In this document: piece by piece, positions 23,680-32,224 of the stretch
How positions within the stretch are numbered: the stretch's first letter is position 1
Layout: the number at the start of each line of letters is the position of its first letter
From: Gammaproteobacteria bacterium
Lineage (GTDB): Bacteria; Pseudomonadota; Gammaproteobacteria; Steroidobacterales; Steroidobacteraceae
Reading direction: 5' to 3'
Assembly (NCBI GenBank): GCA_028293745.1
Contig: JAQGOF010000150.1
Coordinates: 1 to 32,519, forward strand
Length of the DNA stretch: 32,519 bases
The notes under the pieces: model-generated
Database searches by the model: none
What the model saw: only the letters and a program-made list of their open reading frames with translations
Told to the model about the DNA's origin: nothing
Program-made: the position numbers and the translations under genes

Positions 23680-24021
23680 TCAGCTCCCCGACGAGGGGTC
23701 TTGAACGTCCGGATTGATCACGCCAAAGCGTGCCGGGATGTGTGCGTAGAAGAGGCGGATCTTCTCTTTGCGCACCAGCTCGAGGAGGCTGTTGGCCTCT
23801 GCGTCGCTCACGATGAATTCAACTTCCACCGTGAGCCCGGCGTGCTCGAAGAACCGGGCCTCGTGCAGCATGTGGTGCCGCCCGAACCCGGCCATGGCGC
23901 GGAAGGCCGAGCCGCCGCGGACGCCCAGCTTATTCGCCTGTTCGAGCAGCCATTCCCAGACCAGGTGGCCGTGATGGCGCTGGTCTTCATGCACATAAAA
24001 TCTCAAGAATGACCCGTCCAC
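23680..24021 (-). CDS. DUF190 protein (CrcB-associated)
   Basis: This 113-residue protein of the DUF190 family has a small ferredoxin-like, PII-like fold. Key stretches are FLRFYVHEDQRHHGHLVWEW at the N-terminus, RGGSAFRAMAGFGRHHMLHE and LTVEVEFIVSDAEANSLLEL. The family is often encoded next to CrcB fluoride channels, as here, which suggests a link to fluoride handling. Its biochemical role is unproven. The GTG start follows AAAGGAGG (24033-24026) with a short 4-base gap. It is the last gene of the minus-strand group, 33 bases after crcB. Confidence 0.82.
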   Translation of the reverse strand: MDGSFLRFYVHEDQRHHGHLVWEWLLEQANKLGVRGGSAFRAMAGFGRHHMLHEARFFEHAGLTVEVEFIVSDAEANSLLELVRKEKIRLFYAHIPARFGVINPDVQDPSSGS

Positions 24022-24054
24022 CGTGCCTCCTTTGTGAGACTGCCCGCGGGACGC

Positions 24055-24435
24055 CTAACTCCTCATCCAGGTCACGGTACCAATGCCTGCCAGCGTCATC
24101 GCGACCGAACCCACCAAATGCGCGGCAATGGCGCCGCACATGGATAGGCCGCGTCCCTCCTGCAGCAACGTGACTACCTCAGCGGAAAATGTCGAGAACG
24201 TCGTCAGGCCACCACAGAATCCGGTGATGATCAACAGTCGCCACTCCGGCGCCAGCGCGGGATAGGCGGCAAAAAAGGCGATAGCCAGGCCAATGATGTA
24301 GCCGCCAATGAGGTTTGCGGCCAAAGTACCGGGCGGAATTGCCGGGAAATGGCTGTTCAGCCGCGCACCCAGCCACCAGCGAAGCAGGGCGCCGAGACTT
24401 GCGCCGACGCAGATTGCGACGATCGACTTCCACAT
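24055..24435 (-). CDS. crcB: Fluoride channel CrcB/FluC
   Basis: This 126-residue, four-helix membrane protein of the Fluc family exports fluoride as an antiparallel dimer. The diagnostic segments are present: [28 protein letters not shown] (with the pore Asn 41), and [16 protein letters not shown] (71-86) with the pore-lining Phe 80 and 83 and the Na-site backbone. Its ATG directly abuts the stop of the DUF2784 gene (24436), so it is translationally coupled. I found no fluoride riboswitch in front of this gene or in front of the apparent operon start. Confidence 0.95.
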   Translation of the reverse strand: MWKSIVAICVGASLGALLRWWLGARLNSHFPAIPPGTLAANLIGGYIIGLAIAFFAAYPALAPEWRLLIITGFCGGLTTFSTFSAEVVTLLQEGRGLSMCGAIAAHLVGSVAMTLAGIGTVTWMRS

Positions 24436-24819
24436 TCACCTGTCCTTTGACACCGGGATACCCGGCCTTCGCAGGACAAGATAACCGTAAGCGACAGCAT
24501 TTGGCACAAGTGCCACGAAGCCGAGACCGATCTGCAGCGCTCGGGTGAGTCCAGCCGGATACAGCATCGTCGTGAGGTAATGACCGATGAAGTCACCCTG
24601 ATAGCCGACCTCTCCGCCTAGCTGCCGAAGCCGCACTTCAACGGGCGTCAGGGGACATACGACTCCGGTGAATTCGACCAGCACTCCCCAAAGTACGCCG
24701 GCGACGTGGAACCATAGGAGCCTGGGCCACCGCAGGACCAGGAGCGCTCCAAACAGTACGAACCCGACAAATGCCAGATGGACGATCAGCAGCAGGTCCG
24801 CGGCCAAGTGATAGATCAC
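24436..24819 (-). CDS. DUF2784 membrane protein
   Basis: This 127-residue membrane protein of the DUF2784 family has an N-terminal YHLAADLLLIVHLAFVGFVL helix, a second hydrophobic segment with WFHVAGVLWGVLVEFTGVVCPLTPVE, a conserved GGEVGYQGDFIGHYL loop, and two further hydrophobic segments. The function is not established. The GTG start at 24819 follows the PCMT-esterase stop by 23 bases, and its stop abuts the crcB ATG, so it belongs to the same transcript. Confidence 0.85.
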   Translation of the reverse strand: MIYHLAADLLLIVHLAFVGFVLFGALLVLRWPRLLWFHVAGVLWGVLVEFTGVVCPLTPVEVRLRQLGGEVGYQGDFIGHYLTTMLYPAGLTRALQIGLGFVALVPNAVAYGYLVLRRPGIPVSKDR

Positions 24820-24842
24820 GGATTCGTTGTGCCGGCGTCCGC

Positions 24843-26834
24843 CTACAGCGCGAAAGGATAGGTATCGGGCGTGCCGGGCTTGGCGTGTTGGGGCCCCAAT
24901 GCAGTGACGGCTTGCGTCTCATCGAACCAGACAAACGCATCGAACTGCCGGGGCAGCGATGCCTGGGCATAGTGACTCTGCAGCTCGGTTTCCGGCAGGT
25001 AGATCACTCCAATGAATCTTTCCAGACGCGGCTCGACCAGGCCATTGCGCAGTGCCTCATCGCCGCTGGGGTCGAGCAGGAAGCGCGGCACTCCACAGTC
25101 GTGGCAGAGTCTCTCATAGCTGTCCCGATGAGAGGCGCGAACCCGTTTGACTTTCATGTCGCCGTCCCAATCGTCAGCGGCGGCAACCGTCCCGGTGTGG
25201 GTGCCAAAGCCGATCAAGGCAGCTTCGTCGCCGAAACGCTCGCGGCAGAGTTGGCCCACGTTCAACTCTGCCCGGACCGTACCCATTTCGGTGTAGCGGG
25301 CATCGCCAATGTGCGAGTTATGGGCCCACACCACGGCCTTGGTGCGCGGGCCACGCGCCTCGAGCACGTTCTCGAGTGTCTCGAACATGTGTGTATCGCG
25401 CAGGTTCCACGATTCAGCGCCGCCGTAGTACATGATTCGGTAGTAGCGTTCCGCTGCCGCCACCAGCCGGGCGTTCTGCGCGGCATCAAGAAAACTGTCG
25501 CTATCCAGCTGCGCGTATTCCAGTTGTTTCTGCAGCAGTGCACGGCACTGCTCGATGACAGCCTGCTCGCATTTCCGGTAGCCCGCCGTGAGGACAGCGC
25601 GCCCGTAGGTAGAGGGCTCCTTCTGCCATGGAGTAAGACAGCCGTAGCGCTGTCGCGCCACACCGGCCGCCTCGGGATCGACCTTGTCGAGGTACTCGAG
25701 GACGGCCGCGATCGAGCCGCTCATGTTATACAGATCCAGTCCGTAAAAACCGGCGCGGCGTTTGGGGTCAAACTGTTCGTTGAGCAGACGTAGACGGTTT
25801 GCAAACGCGACGAACTCGGCGTTGCGCCACATCCATGTTGGGAAGCGTTGAAAGGGCGGTTCCGGGCGAGTGAGAGCAGGGCGGAGCCGGACATAACGGT
25901 CGACAGTTGCGGCGTCGGGCCAATCCGCCTCCGCTGCGACGACCGTGAAACCATGTTCTTCGACGAGGCGCAGCGTAATTGCCGCACGGGCGCGGTAGAA
26001 CTCCGACGTGCCGTGGCTTGCCTCACCTAACAGGACGACGCGCCGCCCGGCATACCTGTCAAAGAGGTCGCCGAATGCACAGTCGTCGAGTTCTGGCAGT
26101 GGCTCGGCGGCATCCGCGATCATATCCGGCAGGGTTCTTCCGCGCGATCGACCTGGAACGTGGTTGCTTGCAGAGCGCCGTCCATCTTCCGCCCAGCCCT
26201 GCTCGCCGATCAACGGAACGAACGCGACACCGCCCAGATCCTCCTCCTCGTACTCGGTCTCGCTCAGCCGCGTGACCTTGCGAAGGGTTTGGTGGAATTG
26301 TTGCAGGCCGACGGGAATGATCAAACGGCCGCCGATTGCGAGTTCTTCCTTTAGTGTCGGGGGCACTTCCGGTCCACCCGCGGCCACGAGAATGGCATCA
26401 AACGGGGCAGCCTCTGGCCAGCCGCGCGTCCCATCGCCAACGCGCAACTCAACGTTTGTATACCCTAGCTTCTCCAGTCGCCGCTTCGCTGCATCCACGA
26501 GCGCTGCATGGCGCTCGATTGCATAGACGCGGGCCGCGATCCGGCTCATCACAGCCGCCGCGTAGCCCGAGCCCGCACCTACTTCCAACACCCGGTCGCT
26601 GGGCTTCAACTCGGCAACCTCGATCATCAGCGCGACCATGTAGGGTTGGGAGATGGTCTGGTTCGCGCCAATCGGCAGTGGGCCGTCGTCGTAGGCAAAC
26701 TCCTCGAAGCCAGGGTCGACGAACTCTTCGCGGGGAACCTGCCGAAGGGCCTCGAGGACTCGGGGGTCGCGGACTCCCCGGCGGGCGATTTGAATGTCCA
26801 CCATTCGTTCGCGAGCACGTCCGTAGTCCGGCAT
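24843..26834 (-). CDS. Fusion of protein-L-isoaspartate methyltransferase and erythromycin-esterase domain
   Basis: This is a 663-residue two-domain protein. Residues 1-210 are a PCMT: ISQPYMVALM (61-70), the SAM loop VLEVGAGSGYAAA (82-94), LGYTNVELRVGDGTRGW, and GGRLIIPVG. It would methylate isoaspartyl residues for repair. Residues about 235-655 are of the erythromycin-esterase family: VVLLGEASHGTSEFYRARA (Glu 271, His 274), AAEADWPDA, FPTWMWRN, GFYGLDLYNM, and VVWAHNSHIGDA with the second His pair. Despite the name, such stand-alone domains rarely have a known substrate. The 25-residue linker is Arg/Ser-rich. The ATG at 26834 is used with AGGAG inside a hairpin. First gene of the crcB group. 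Confidence 0.9.
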   Translation of the reverse strand: MPDYGRARERMVDIQIARRGVRDPRVLEALRQVPREEFVDPGFEEFAYDDGPLPIGANQTISQPYMVALMIEVAELKPSDRVLEVGAGSGYAAAVMSRIAARVYAIERHAALVDAAKRRLEKLGYTNVELRVGDGTRGWPEAAPFDAILVAAGGPEVPPTLKEELAIGGRLIIPVGLQQFHQTLRKVTRLSETEYEEEDLGGVAFVPLIGEQGWAEDGRRSASNHVPGRSRGRTLPDMIADAAEPLPELDDCAFGDLFDRYAGRRVVLLGEASHGTSEFYRARAAITLRLVEEHGFTVVAAEADWPDAATVDRYVRLRPALTRPEPPFQRFPTWMWRNAEFVAFANRLRLLNEQFDPKRRAGFYGLDLYNMSGSIAAVLEYLDKVDPEAAGVARQRYGCLTPWQKEPSTYGRAVLTAGYRKCEQAVIEQCRALLQKQLEYAQLDSDSFLDAAQNARLVAAAERYYRIMYYGGAESWNLRDTHMFETLENVLEARGPRTKAVVWAHNSHIGDARYTEMGTVRAELNVGQLCRERFGDEAALIGFGTHTGTVAAADDWDGDMKVKRVRASHRDSYERLCHDCGVPRFLLDPSGDEALRNGLVEPRLERFIGVIYLPETELQSHYAQASLPRQFDAFVWFDETQAVTALGPQHAKPGTPDTYPFAL

Positions 26835-26843
26835 GAGGCTTCA

Positions 26844-26864
26844 ACTCCTGTGCCGCCCAGGAGT
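26844..26864 (-). promoter_or_regulatory. Hairpin enclosing the Shine-Dalgarno of the PCMT-esterase gene
   Basis: ACTCCTG (26844-26850) and CAGGAGT (26858-26864) form a perfect 7-base stem with a 7-base loop. In the minus-strand RNA, the 3' arm contains the AGGAG ribosome site 10 bases before the start codon, so the stem would mask it. This could be a simple translational brake or a temperature- or protein-controlled switch. Confidence 0.5.
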
Positions 26865-26936
26865 GTAAGCGTCCATGGATTGGATTGTTCCCGGCGCACG
26901 GCGCGATCTTCCCGGAACTGGGGGCAGTGGCCTCGG

Positions 26937-27400
26937 CTACGCGGTCTCGTTCAGGTCGTACGGTTCCCCGGCATCCAGAAGCTGCATGGGACGCCAGCGA
27001 CTGAGATGCGGCGAATAGTAGAACCTGCCAAGCCAGCTTTTGCCTTCGTGGTTATACAACACCTTTGCCGATGTTGTGCCGAATCCAGGTCGCAGCATGC
27101 TTGCGCGCGTCGAAGTCTTCGAGGCGTTTTGCGTTGAGCGGTACTTCGCAACGCCACTCCACGAAGGACTGCATGCGCAGATCGATCGAATCCACGAGTA
27201 CGGGCTCCAGCGACTTTCGCGAGCGCCAACGCGCCTGCGCCAATGGACGCTTGGCAGCCTGGTGCGAAGGCCGCCGTATACCACCCGTCAGAGACAACGC
27301 TTTCAGGGCGCCCGCAGGCCTTCGGTGGTGTCCCGATGGCCCAACTGCTGCAAGGCAATTCCCTGATTTGCTTTCTTGTGCTTCGCAGCATGCCACCATC
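26937..27400 (-). pseudogene. Unrecognised, frameshifted coding remnant
   Basis: Two overlapping minus-strand frames look protein-like when joined. One ends DSIDLRMQSFVEWRCEVPLN, then RLEDFDARKHAATWIRHNIGKG (read in two parts) at about 27050. The other continues NHEGKSWLGRFYYSPHLSR and LLDAGEPYDLNETA to a stop at 26937. The join requires a frame change near 27055. The hydrophobic/charged pattern is natural but I do not recognise a family. No good start or ribosome site is present. It is probably a decayed gene; it could also be two chance frames. Confidence 0.3.
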
Positions 27401-27411
27401 CTTGCTGCGGT

Positions 27412-28147
27412 TCAATACTGCGACTGGGCACAGACCCCCGCGAGCGCAGCCCGGATGTCCGCTATGCGCGGCGGCCGGACCGCATGCGGTTGGGAAGGGT
27501 GAGATGTCGCAGTCGGCGCGGAGGTCGCTACCGGGAAGACCAGGCGCACCGTTGTACCCTTGCCGACGGCGCTCTCAATCTCGAGCCGTCCGCCGTTTCG
27601 CTGGGTCATGCCATACACCATTGCGAGACCGAGGCCAGTCCCGTGTTCGCCCTTAGTTGTGTAGAAGGGCTCGATGCAACGACGCCGAGTATCGGGCGCT
27701 TCCAATGCCGCTGCCACGGCCGCTGCGCCATCCGAGACTGCCGTGACATCGTAGTGTCCCGCTAGCAAGCGCCGTACGTACTCCCGCATGTCTGCGTTAT
27801 CGTCTGCCCACAAAATCCGGGCGCGATTGTCTCTCGATTCCAGCGCGGGAACGGCCGGCGATTCTGGCACGGCGGAAAGTGTTGGCGGCGACACTCGGGC
27901 AGGTAGAGACGTGAGATATCCAGTGCGGTGCTTCTTCGACATAGGCTGCCGCACATGCTTCCGTTGACCCCGCTAACTCCCGCGCACCGATGCGCTCAGC
28001 CAGGAGGTGCGGGCGCCCCGTCTTTACAGTAACCAAAAAGGTGCTGCCTTCACCCTCGCGGCTGTGCACCTGCACGTTGCCGCCGTGGGCGTGAACAAGC
28101 TCCTGCACGAGCGTAATCGACGCTCGTTCCGGATTGTTGCGCAGCAT
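27412..28147 (-). pseudogene. Decayed hybrid sensor histidine kinase with internal deletion
   Basis: Reading minus-strand, about 28120-27930 encodes LVQELVHAHGGNVQVHSREG, GSTFLVTVKTGRPHLLAERI and AYVEEAPHW, the C-terminal half of an HATPase domain and its usual linker in hybrid kinases. After a frame change near 27920 comes ARILWADDNADMREYVRRLL, the start of a receiver. About 35 residues later this receiver, without its phospho-acceptor Asp, runs abruptly (near 27699) into RRCIEPFYTTKGEHGTGLGL and RLEIESAVGKGTTVRLVF, the G-box end of a second ATPase domain. So a frameshift and a deletion removed the receiver's C-terminal half and a second kinase's dimerisation region. Not functional. Confidence 0.7.
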
Positions 28148-28468
28148 CAGTTATTGCTACGTCGCGAGCGACGCCGTCGGGGTATGTCAGGGACGCAATC
28201 GCAGCCGTGACCGTCCGCTCAGTTCGCCTGCACTGCGGATCGACGTGTTTAAGCGCGTGCAATCCAATCGGTCTGCATCAGTGCTCGCGAAATCGGGGAT
28301 TCCTAACATGTTGCAATGCATGATTCGAGTCAGACACGGTTGTGCGCGTAATCCGGAAGGCCCGAAGTGTGGGCTGTGCACCGGAACACCTGGCAATATA
28401 TGCTAACAATGCAGCCCTGCAGCTGAACAGGCGAATTCCATCGCCTCAAGGACGACGGTACGTTGACA
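28148..28468. other. Gene-free leader region before the MHYT kinase
   Basis: These 321 bases contain no convincing gene. The left part may be further debris of the decayed kinase. A TATGCT hexamer near 28398 resembles a -10 box but lacks a matching -35. I see no clear terminator or riboswitch. Confidence 0.4.
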
Positions 28469-30145
28469 ATGAATCCGCCGCTAGTTGGCTCTTATGACGA
28501 CGTCCTCGTCGCACTCTCCGTGGTCATCGCCATCATGGCGGCCTATGCCGCACTCGACCTCGGGCGGCGGATAACCTTCGCGCGTGGCTGGTCACGCCTT
28601 CTGTGGCTGACCGGCGGAGCCATTGCCATGGGATTCGGCATCTGGTCGATGCACTACATGGGTATGTTGGCTTTCCGCCTGCCGGTTCCAGTGCAATATG
28701 ACTGGCCGACCGTCGTGTTGTCGTTGATCGCGGCCATCGCCGCCTCCGCCATTGCACTCGTGGTCGTGAGCAGACCCAAGATGGACCTGAAACGAGCGCT
28801 GCTGGGCAGCGTGTTGATGGGTGGCGGAATTGCGACCATGCATTACACCGGCATGCGGGCGATGCGGATGCCGGCGATGTGCACCTACTCACCGGGGCTC
28901 GTCGGGCTCTCGGTGTTGCTTGCCATCGTCATTTCACTCGTAGCCCTGTGGCTCACGTTTCGCTTTCGCAGGGATGCCGCCGCCTGGAGCTGGAGAAGAT
29001 CGACCAGCGCGGTGATCATGGGACTGGCGATACCGGCAATGCACTACACCGGCATGGCGGCGGTTACCTTTACGCCTTCCACGACGATGCATGAGGACCT
29101 GTCGCACGCGACCAGCGTGTCGTCCCTGGGCGTCACCGCGATTGGACTCGCAACGTTCGTGGTTCTGGGAGGCGTCCTCCTGTCAAACCTTCGGTTTGAC
29201 TCACTGCCTACGCCTCGACAGCTCATCGCCAGGTATTTTCTGTCTCTCGGGTTGATCAGCGTGCTCGCCATCCTTGGAATGCTGCTGGTTGAGCATCAAG
29301 GGGGCCAGACGGGGAGCCGGCTGCAGATGGCGCTATTGTTGTCCGTCCTGGGCGTACTCCTCGTTCAGGGTATCCTGGTTCTGAGACCCGCCCTGGCCAA
29401 CATTCACCAGGGCATCAGTCAGCTCGAGCTCGCCAAGCAAGCCCTGCAACGCAAGAGTGAAGAGCTCGCGCGCTCGAACGCCGAGCTCGAGCAGTTCGCC
29501 TACGTGGCATCGCACGATCTGCAGGAGCCCCTGCGCATGGTGGCCAGCTATACGCAACTGCTGGCGCGCCGCTACCAGGGCAAGCTGGATCGGGATGCGG
29601 ACGAGTTCATTGGATTCGCTGTCGATGGTGCGACGCGAATGCAGACACTGATTCGGGACTTGCTGTCGTATTCGCGCGTAATGACCCAGGGACGTTCGCT
29701 ACAACCGGTGGATACCCGGCTCGCCTGCGACGCTGCCTGCGAGAACCTCCACAAGGCGATCGAAGAATCCGGTGTGGCGGTGAGCGTCGGAGCTTTGCCC
29801 GTCATTCAGGCGGATGCGACGCAAATGACGCAACTGTTCCAGAACCTGCTCGGCAATGCGCTCAAGTACCGCAACGAACAGGCGCCCCGCATCCACGTGG
29901 ACGCCAGGGCCGCCGAGAAGAGTTGGCTGTTCTCGGTCCAGGACAACGGCATCGGCATTGAGCCGCAATACTTCGAGCGAATATTTCAGATGTTCCAACG
30001 CTTGCACACGCGCGAGACATACTCGGGCACCGGAATCGGGCTTGCCATCTGCCGCAGGATCGTGGAGCGGCACGGCGGCAGGATCTGGGTCGAGTCCATC
30101 CCCGGGCAGGGGTCAACATTCCTCTTCGCGATTCCGCGAGGCTGA
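28469..30145 (+). CDS. MHYT-domain sensor histidine kinase
   Basis: This 558-residue inner-membrane kinase has an N-terminal MHYT sensor of about 240 residues with seven or eight hydrophobic helices. It carries the three signature motifs MHYMGM, MHYTGM and MHYTGM (near 62, 124 and 191), proposed to bind copper and sense a diatomic gas. Two more helices follow at about 255-308, then a coiled linker (ELAKQALQRKSEELARSNAE), a HisKA helix with YVASHDLQEPLRM (phospho-His about 349), the N-box LLGNALKYR, and ATPase boxes DNGIGI and TGIGLAICRRIVERHGG. There is no attached receiver. The ATG at 28469 is preferred over TTG 28463. It is followed 9 bases later by its likely partner regulator. Confidence 0.9.
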   Translation: MNPPLVGSYDDVLVALSVVIAIMAAYAALDLGRRITFARGWSRLLWLTGGAIAMGFGIWSMHYMGMLAFRLPVPVQYDWPTVVLSLIAAIAASAIALVVVSRPKMDLKRALLGSVLMGGGIATMHYTGMRAMRMPAMCTYSPGLVGLSVLLAIVISLVALWLTFRFRRDAAAWSWRRSTSAVIMGLAIPAMHYTGMAAVTFTPSTTMHEDLSHATSVSSLGVTAIGLATFVVLGGVLLSNLRFDSLPTPRQLIARYFLSLGLISVLAILGMLLVEHQGGQTGSRLQMALLLSVLGVLLVQGILVLRPALANIHQGISQLELAKQALQRKSEELARSNAELEQFAYVASHDLQEPLRMVASYTQLLARRYQGKLDRDADEFIGFAVDGATRMQTLIRDLLSYSRVMTQGRSLQPVDTRLACDAACENLHKAIEESGVAVSVGALPVIQADATQMTQLFQNLLGNALKYRNEQAPRIHVDARAAEKSWLFSVQDNGIGIEPQYFERIFQMFQRLHTRETYSGTGIGLAICRRIVERHGGRIWVESIPGQGSTFLFAIPRG

Positions 30146-30154
30146 GAGGGCAGG

Positions 30155-30607
30155 ATGAGTTCGAATACGATCGAGATCCTGTTGGTCGAAGACAACGCGG
30201 GGGACGCGCGCCTGACACTGGAGGCCTTCAAGGAGGGCAAGGTCCTCAACCATCTCACTGTAGTGCAGGATGGAGTGCAAGCGCTCGCGTACCTGCGGCG
30301 CCAGGGGCCCTACGTCGGCGCGAAGGTGCCGGATTTGATCTTGCTGGATTTGAATCTTCCCCGCATGAGCGGCCGGGAGGTGCTGGCGCAGATCAAGGCG
30401 GATGAGCAGCTCAAGACCATTCCAGTCGTGGTACTCACGACTTCGGAGGATGCACAGGACATTGCGCGTGCATACAGTCAGCATGCGAACTGTTACATCA
30501 CGAAGCCGGTGGACCTGGAGCAATTTCTGCGGGTCATCCAGTCCATCGAGAACTTCTGGCTCACGCTGGTGAGACTCCCGCCGAACGGAGCACGCAGTGC
30601 CGGCTGA
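30155..30607 (+). CDS. Stand-alone response regulator (Rcp1/phytochrome-type receiver)
   Basis: This 150-residue single receiver domain has the acidic pair in [12 protein letters not shown] (9-20), phospho-acceptor Asp 65 in [13 protein letters not shown], the Thr/Ser switch in [12 protein letters not shown], and the Lys in [12 protein letters not shown]. The insertion-bearing form [13 protein letters not shown] with [16 protein letters not shown] is typical of Rcp1-like regulators that pair with phytochrome or MHYT/PAS kinases. There is no output domain, so it is likely a phosphorelay shuttle. The ATG at 30155 follows a GAGAGGGCAGG purine-rich site. Its 3' end overlaps the GGDEF gene start by 11 bases. 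Confidence 0.9.
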   Translation: MSSNTIEILLVEDNAGDARLTLEAFKEGKVLNHLTVVQDGVQALAYLRRQGPYVGAKVPDLILLDLNLPRMSGREVLAQIKADEQLKTIPVVVLTTSEDAQDIARAYSQHANCYITKPVDLEQFLRVIQSIENFWLTLVRLPPNGARSAG

Positions 30608-31493
30608 GCGCCTCAAGATCCTGCTGGTGGAGGACAATCCAGGCGACGCCCGGCTTTTCAACGAGGCCCTCAACGAGGCGCACGCCCCGGATTTTGAGCT
30701 GATTCACTGCGCCTCGCTGGCACAGGCGCTGGAGCGGCTGCCAGCGGCGCAGCCGGATGTCATTGTGGTCGATTTGGGACTTCCCGACGCCTTTGGCATC
30801 GACGTTGTCAGGCGTACCCGCATGGGCGCGCCGGCCGTTCCGGTTGTCGTTCTGACCAGTCGCACCGATGAGGCACTGGGTCTGCAGGCCTTGCACGAAG
30901 GGGCGCAGGACTATCTGATAAAAGGGGAGTTGGACCCCCGACTGTTGACTCGCGCGCTGCGTTACGCGATTGAACGCCAGCGGATGCAAGCCGCGCTGCA
31001 AAGCGAGTCACTGACTGACGAGCTCACCAAGCTGCACAATCGCAGAGGGTTCATGGCCCTCGCGGGCAGTCATATCAAGTCGGCAGAGCACACGCAAAGG
31101 CCGTTTGCCCTGGTTTTCATCGATCTGGACGGGATGAAGGACATCAACGATACGCTTGGACACGTCGAAGGTGATCGCGCGCTCGTCGAGGCAGCCAGCC
31201 TGCTGAGCAGGTGTGTCCGTCAGACCGACATCGTCGCTCGCTTCGGCGGCGACGAGTTCGTGCTGCTCCTGACCACAGCCGAAAACGATTGGGAAAACAG
31301 TATCCGGCACCGGTTGCAACAGCAAGTCGACGCCACCAACGCGCAGCCCGGGCGGCGCTACAGGCTATCCTTCAGTGTCGGTGTCGTGACAGCCGACCCG
31401 GGCAGGTGGCTTACACTCGAGGATCTGGTGGCAGAAGCGGACGCGATGATGTACAGGCAAAAGCACAGAAAGAAGATCACAGATGGTGACTGA
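30597..31493 (+). CDS. Receiver-GGDEF diguanylate cyclase
   Basis: This 298-residue regulator has a receiver (about 6-122: [12 protein letters not shown], phospho-Asp 59 in [33 protein letters not shown]) fused to a GGDEF domain (about 135-295). The active-site motif is intact ([15 protein letters not shown] 217-221). An RxxD inhibitory site (RQTD, 208-211) stands the usual five residues before it, so product feedback by c-di-GMP is expected. Phosphorylation probably drives dimerisation. The GTG at 30597 overlaps the previous gene, making a kinase-receiver-cyclase operon. The stop lies inside the convergent YbaK gene (17-base overlap). Confidence 0.92.
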   Translation: MPAERLKILLVEDNPGDARLFNEALNEAHAPDFELIHCASLAQALERLPAAQPDVIVVDLGLPDAFGIDVVRRTRMGAPAVPVVVLTSRTDEALGLQALHEGAQDYLIKGELDPRLLTRALRYAIERQRMQAALQSESLTDELTKLHNRRGFMALAGSHIKSAEHTQRPFALVFIDLDGMKDINDTLGHVEGDRALVEAASLLSRCVRQTDIVARFGGDEFVLLLTTAENDWENSIRHRLQQQVDATNAQPGRRYRLSFSVGVVTADPGRWLTLEDLVAEADAMMYRQKHRKKITDGD

Positions 31494-31947
31494 TGTTGCG
31501 CTGGAGCGAGTCGGCCATCAACCGCCTGAAATCCTTGCCACTGACATGGATCAGTGACAGATGATCACCGGCCTCGAAGTAGATGTCCGGAGTGTCCGCG
31601 AGATTCCGATCGACCACCACGTCAATCCCATACGCCTGTCCCAGTGGGGGAACGGCTCCGGGCGCGCAGTCCTCAAACAGGTGTGTCAACTCGCGCTCGC
31701 TCGCGAGCACGAGCTCCCGGCTGAGCTCCCGACCGATCGCCTGCAGATCGAGCCTGTGGCTCGCGGGGATGATCGCCATCAGGTAGCCGCTGTCATCTTC
31801 AAGGACGACGCTCTTGGCAAGGCGGTCTCCCGGAACGCGGGCGGCTTGCGCAGTGTGGGCGGCATCCCGCGTGGCTGAATGCGCGATCACATCGTATCGA
31901 ACACCCTCGTGTTCAAGATAGTCGTGTACCGATGCTGGGATGGCCAT
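31477..31947 (-). CDS. YbaK/EbsC-type aminoacyl-tRNA deacylase
   Basis: This 156-residue editing domain is of the YbaK/ProX superfamily, which hydrolyses mischarged aminoacyl-tRNA such as Cys-tRNA(Pro) or Ala-tRNA(Pro). Visible are VRYDVIAHSATRDAAHTAQA at the N-terminus, the conserved Lys in RLAKSVVLEDD, YLMAIIPASHRLDL, the GAVPPLGQAYGIDVVVD core, and IYFEAGDHLSLIHVSGKDF with the Gly-rich end. The exact amino acid and tRNA partner cannot be told. It is convergent with and slightly overlaps the diguanylate cyclase gene. No operon partner is visible. Confidence 0.85.
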   Translation of the reverse strand: MAIPASVHDYLEHEGVRYDVIAHSATRDAAHTAQAARVPGDRLAKSVVLEDDSGYLMAIIPASHRLDLQAIGRELSRELVLASERELTHLFEDCAPGAVPPLGQAYGIDVVVDRNLADTPDIYFEAGDHLSLIHVSGKDFRRLMADSLQRNISHHL

Positions 31948-32224
31948 GATGACTCTCCGCTAAGCCGGACCTTCATTGTCGCGCCGAATTCGAAGTTTCT
32001 CCAGCGGGGAGCGGAGGTGGCATTCAGTCGTTGCTTCAGCTGGGCCTGGGCAGGCCTATCGCAGGCGCGTTGTCGCACTATGTCAGCGGAGACGTCGCTA
32101 GTCACGTGTCGGTAACTGCGTCGTTGGGCGCGTCCGTTTGAGCGCGGTAATTTCTCCCGCATGCCATCCAACATGCCCATGAATATTCGCACAAACACGC
32201 AACCAATCTGCGTATCCTAGTTGA
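31948..32224. other. Region with no recognised gene
   Basis: No frame here shows family similarity or a good ribosome site. A 103-codon minus-strand frame (31887-32198) overlaps the 5' end of the YbaK gene and looks like chance. Confidence 0.4.

Noticed and set aside
24771..25793. Plus-strand frame of 340 codons opposite the PCMT-esterase gene
   Set aside because: Shadow of a GC-rich coding strand; no domain could be read.
26835..26936. Fluoride riboswitch ahead of the crcB group
   Set aside because: I could not find the conserved purine-rich start and pseudoknot pattern; only a simple SD-masking hairpin is visible.
31887..32198. Minus-strand 103-codon frame
   Set aside because: It overlaps the YbaK gene start, has no ribosome site and no recognisable features.
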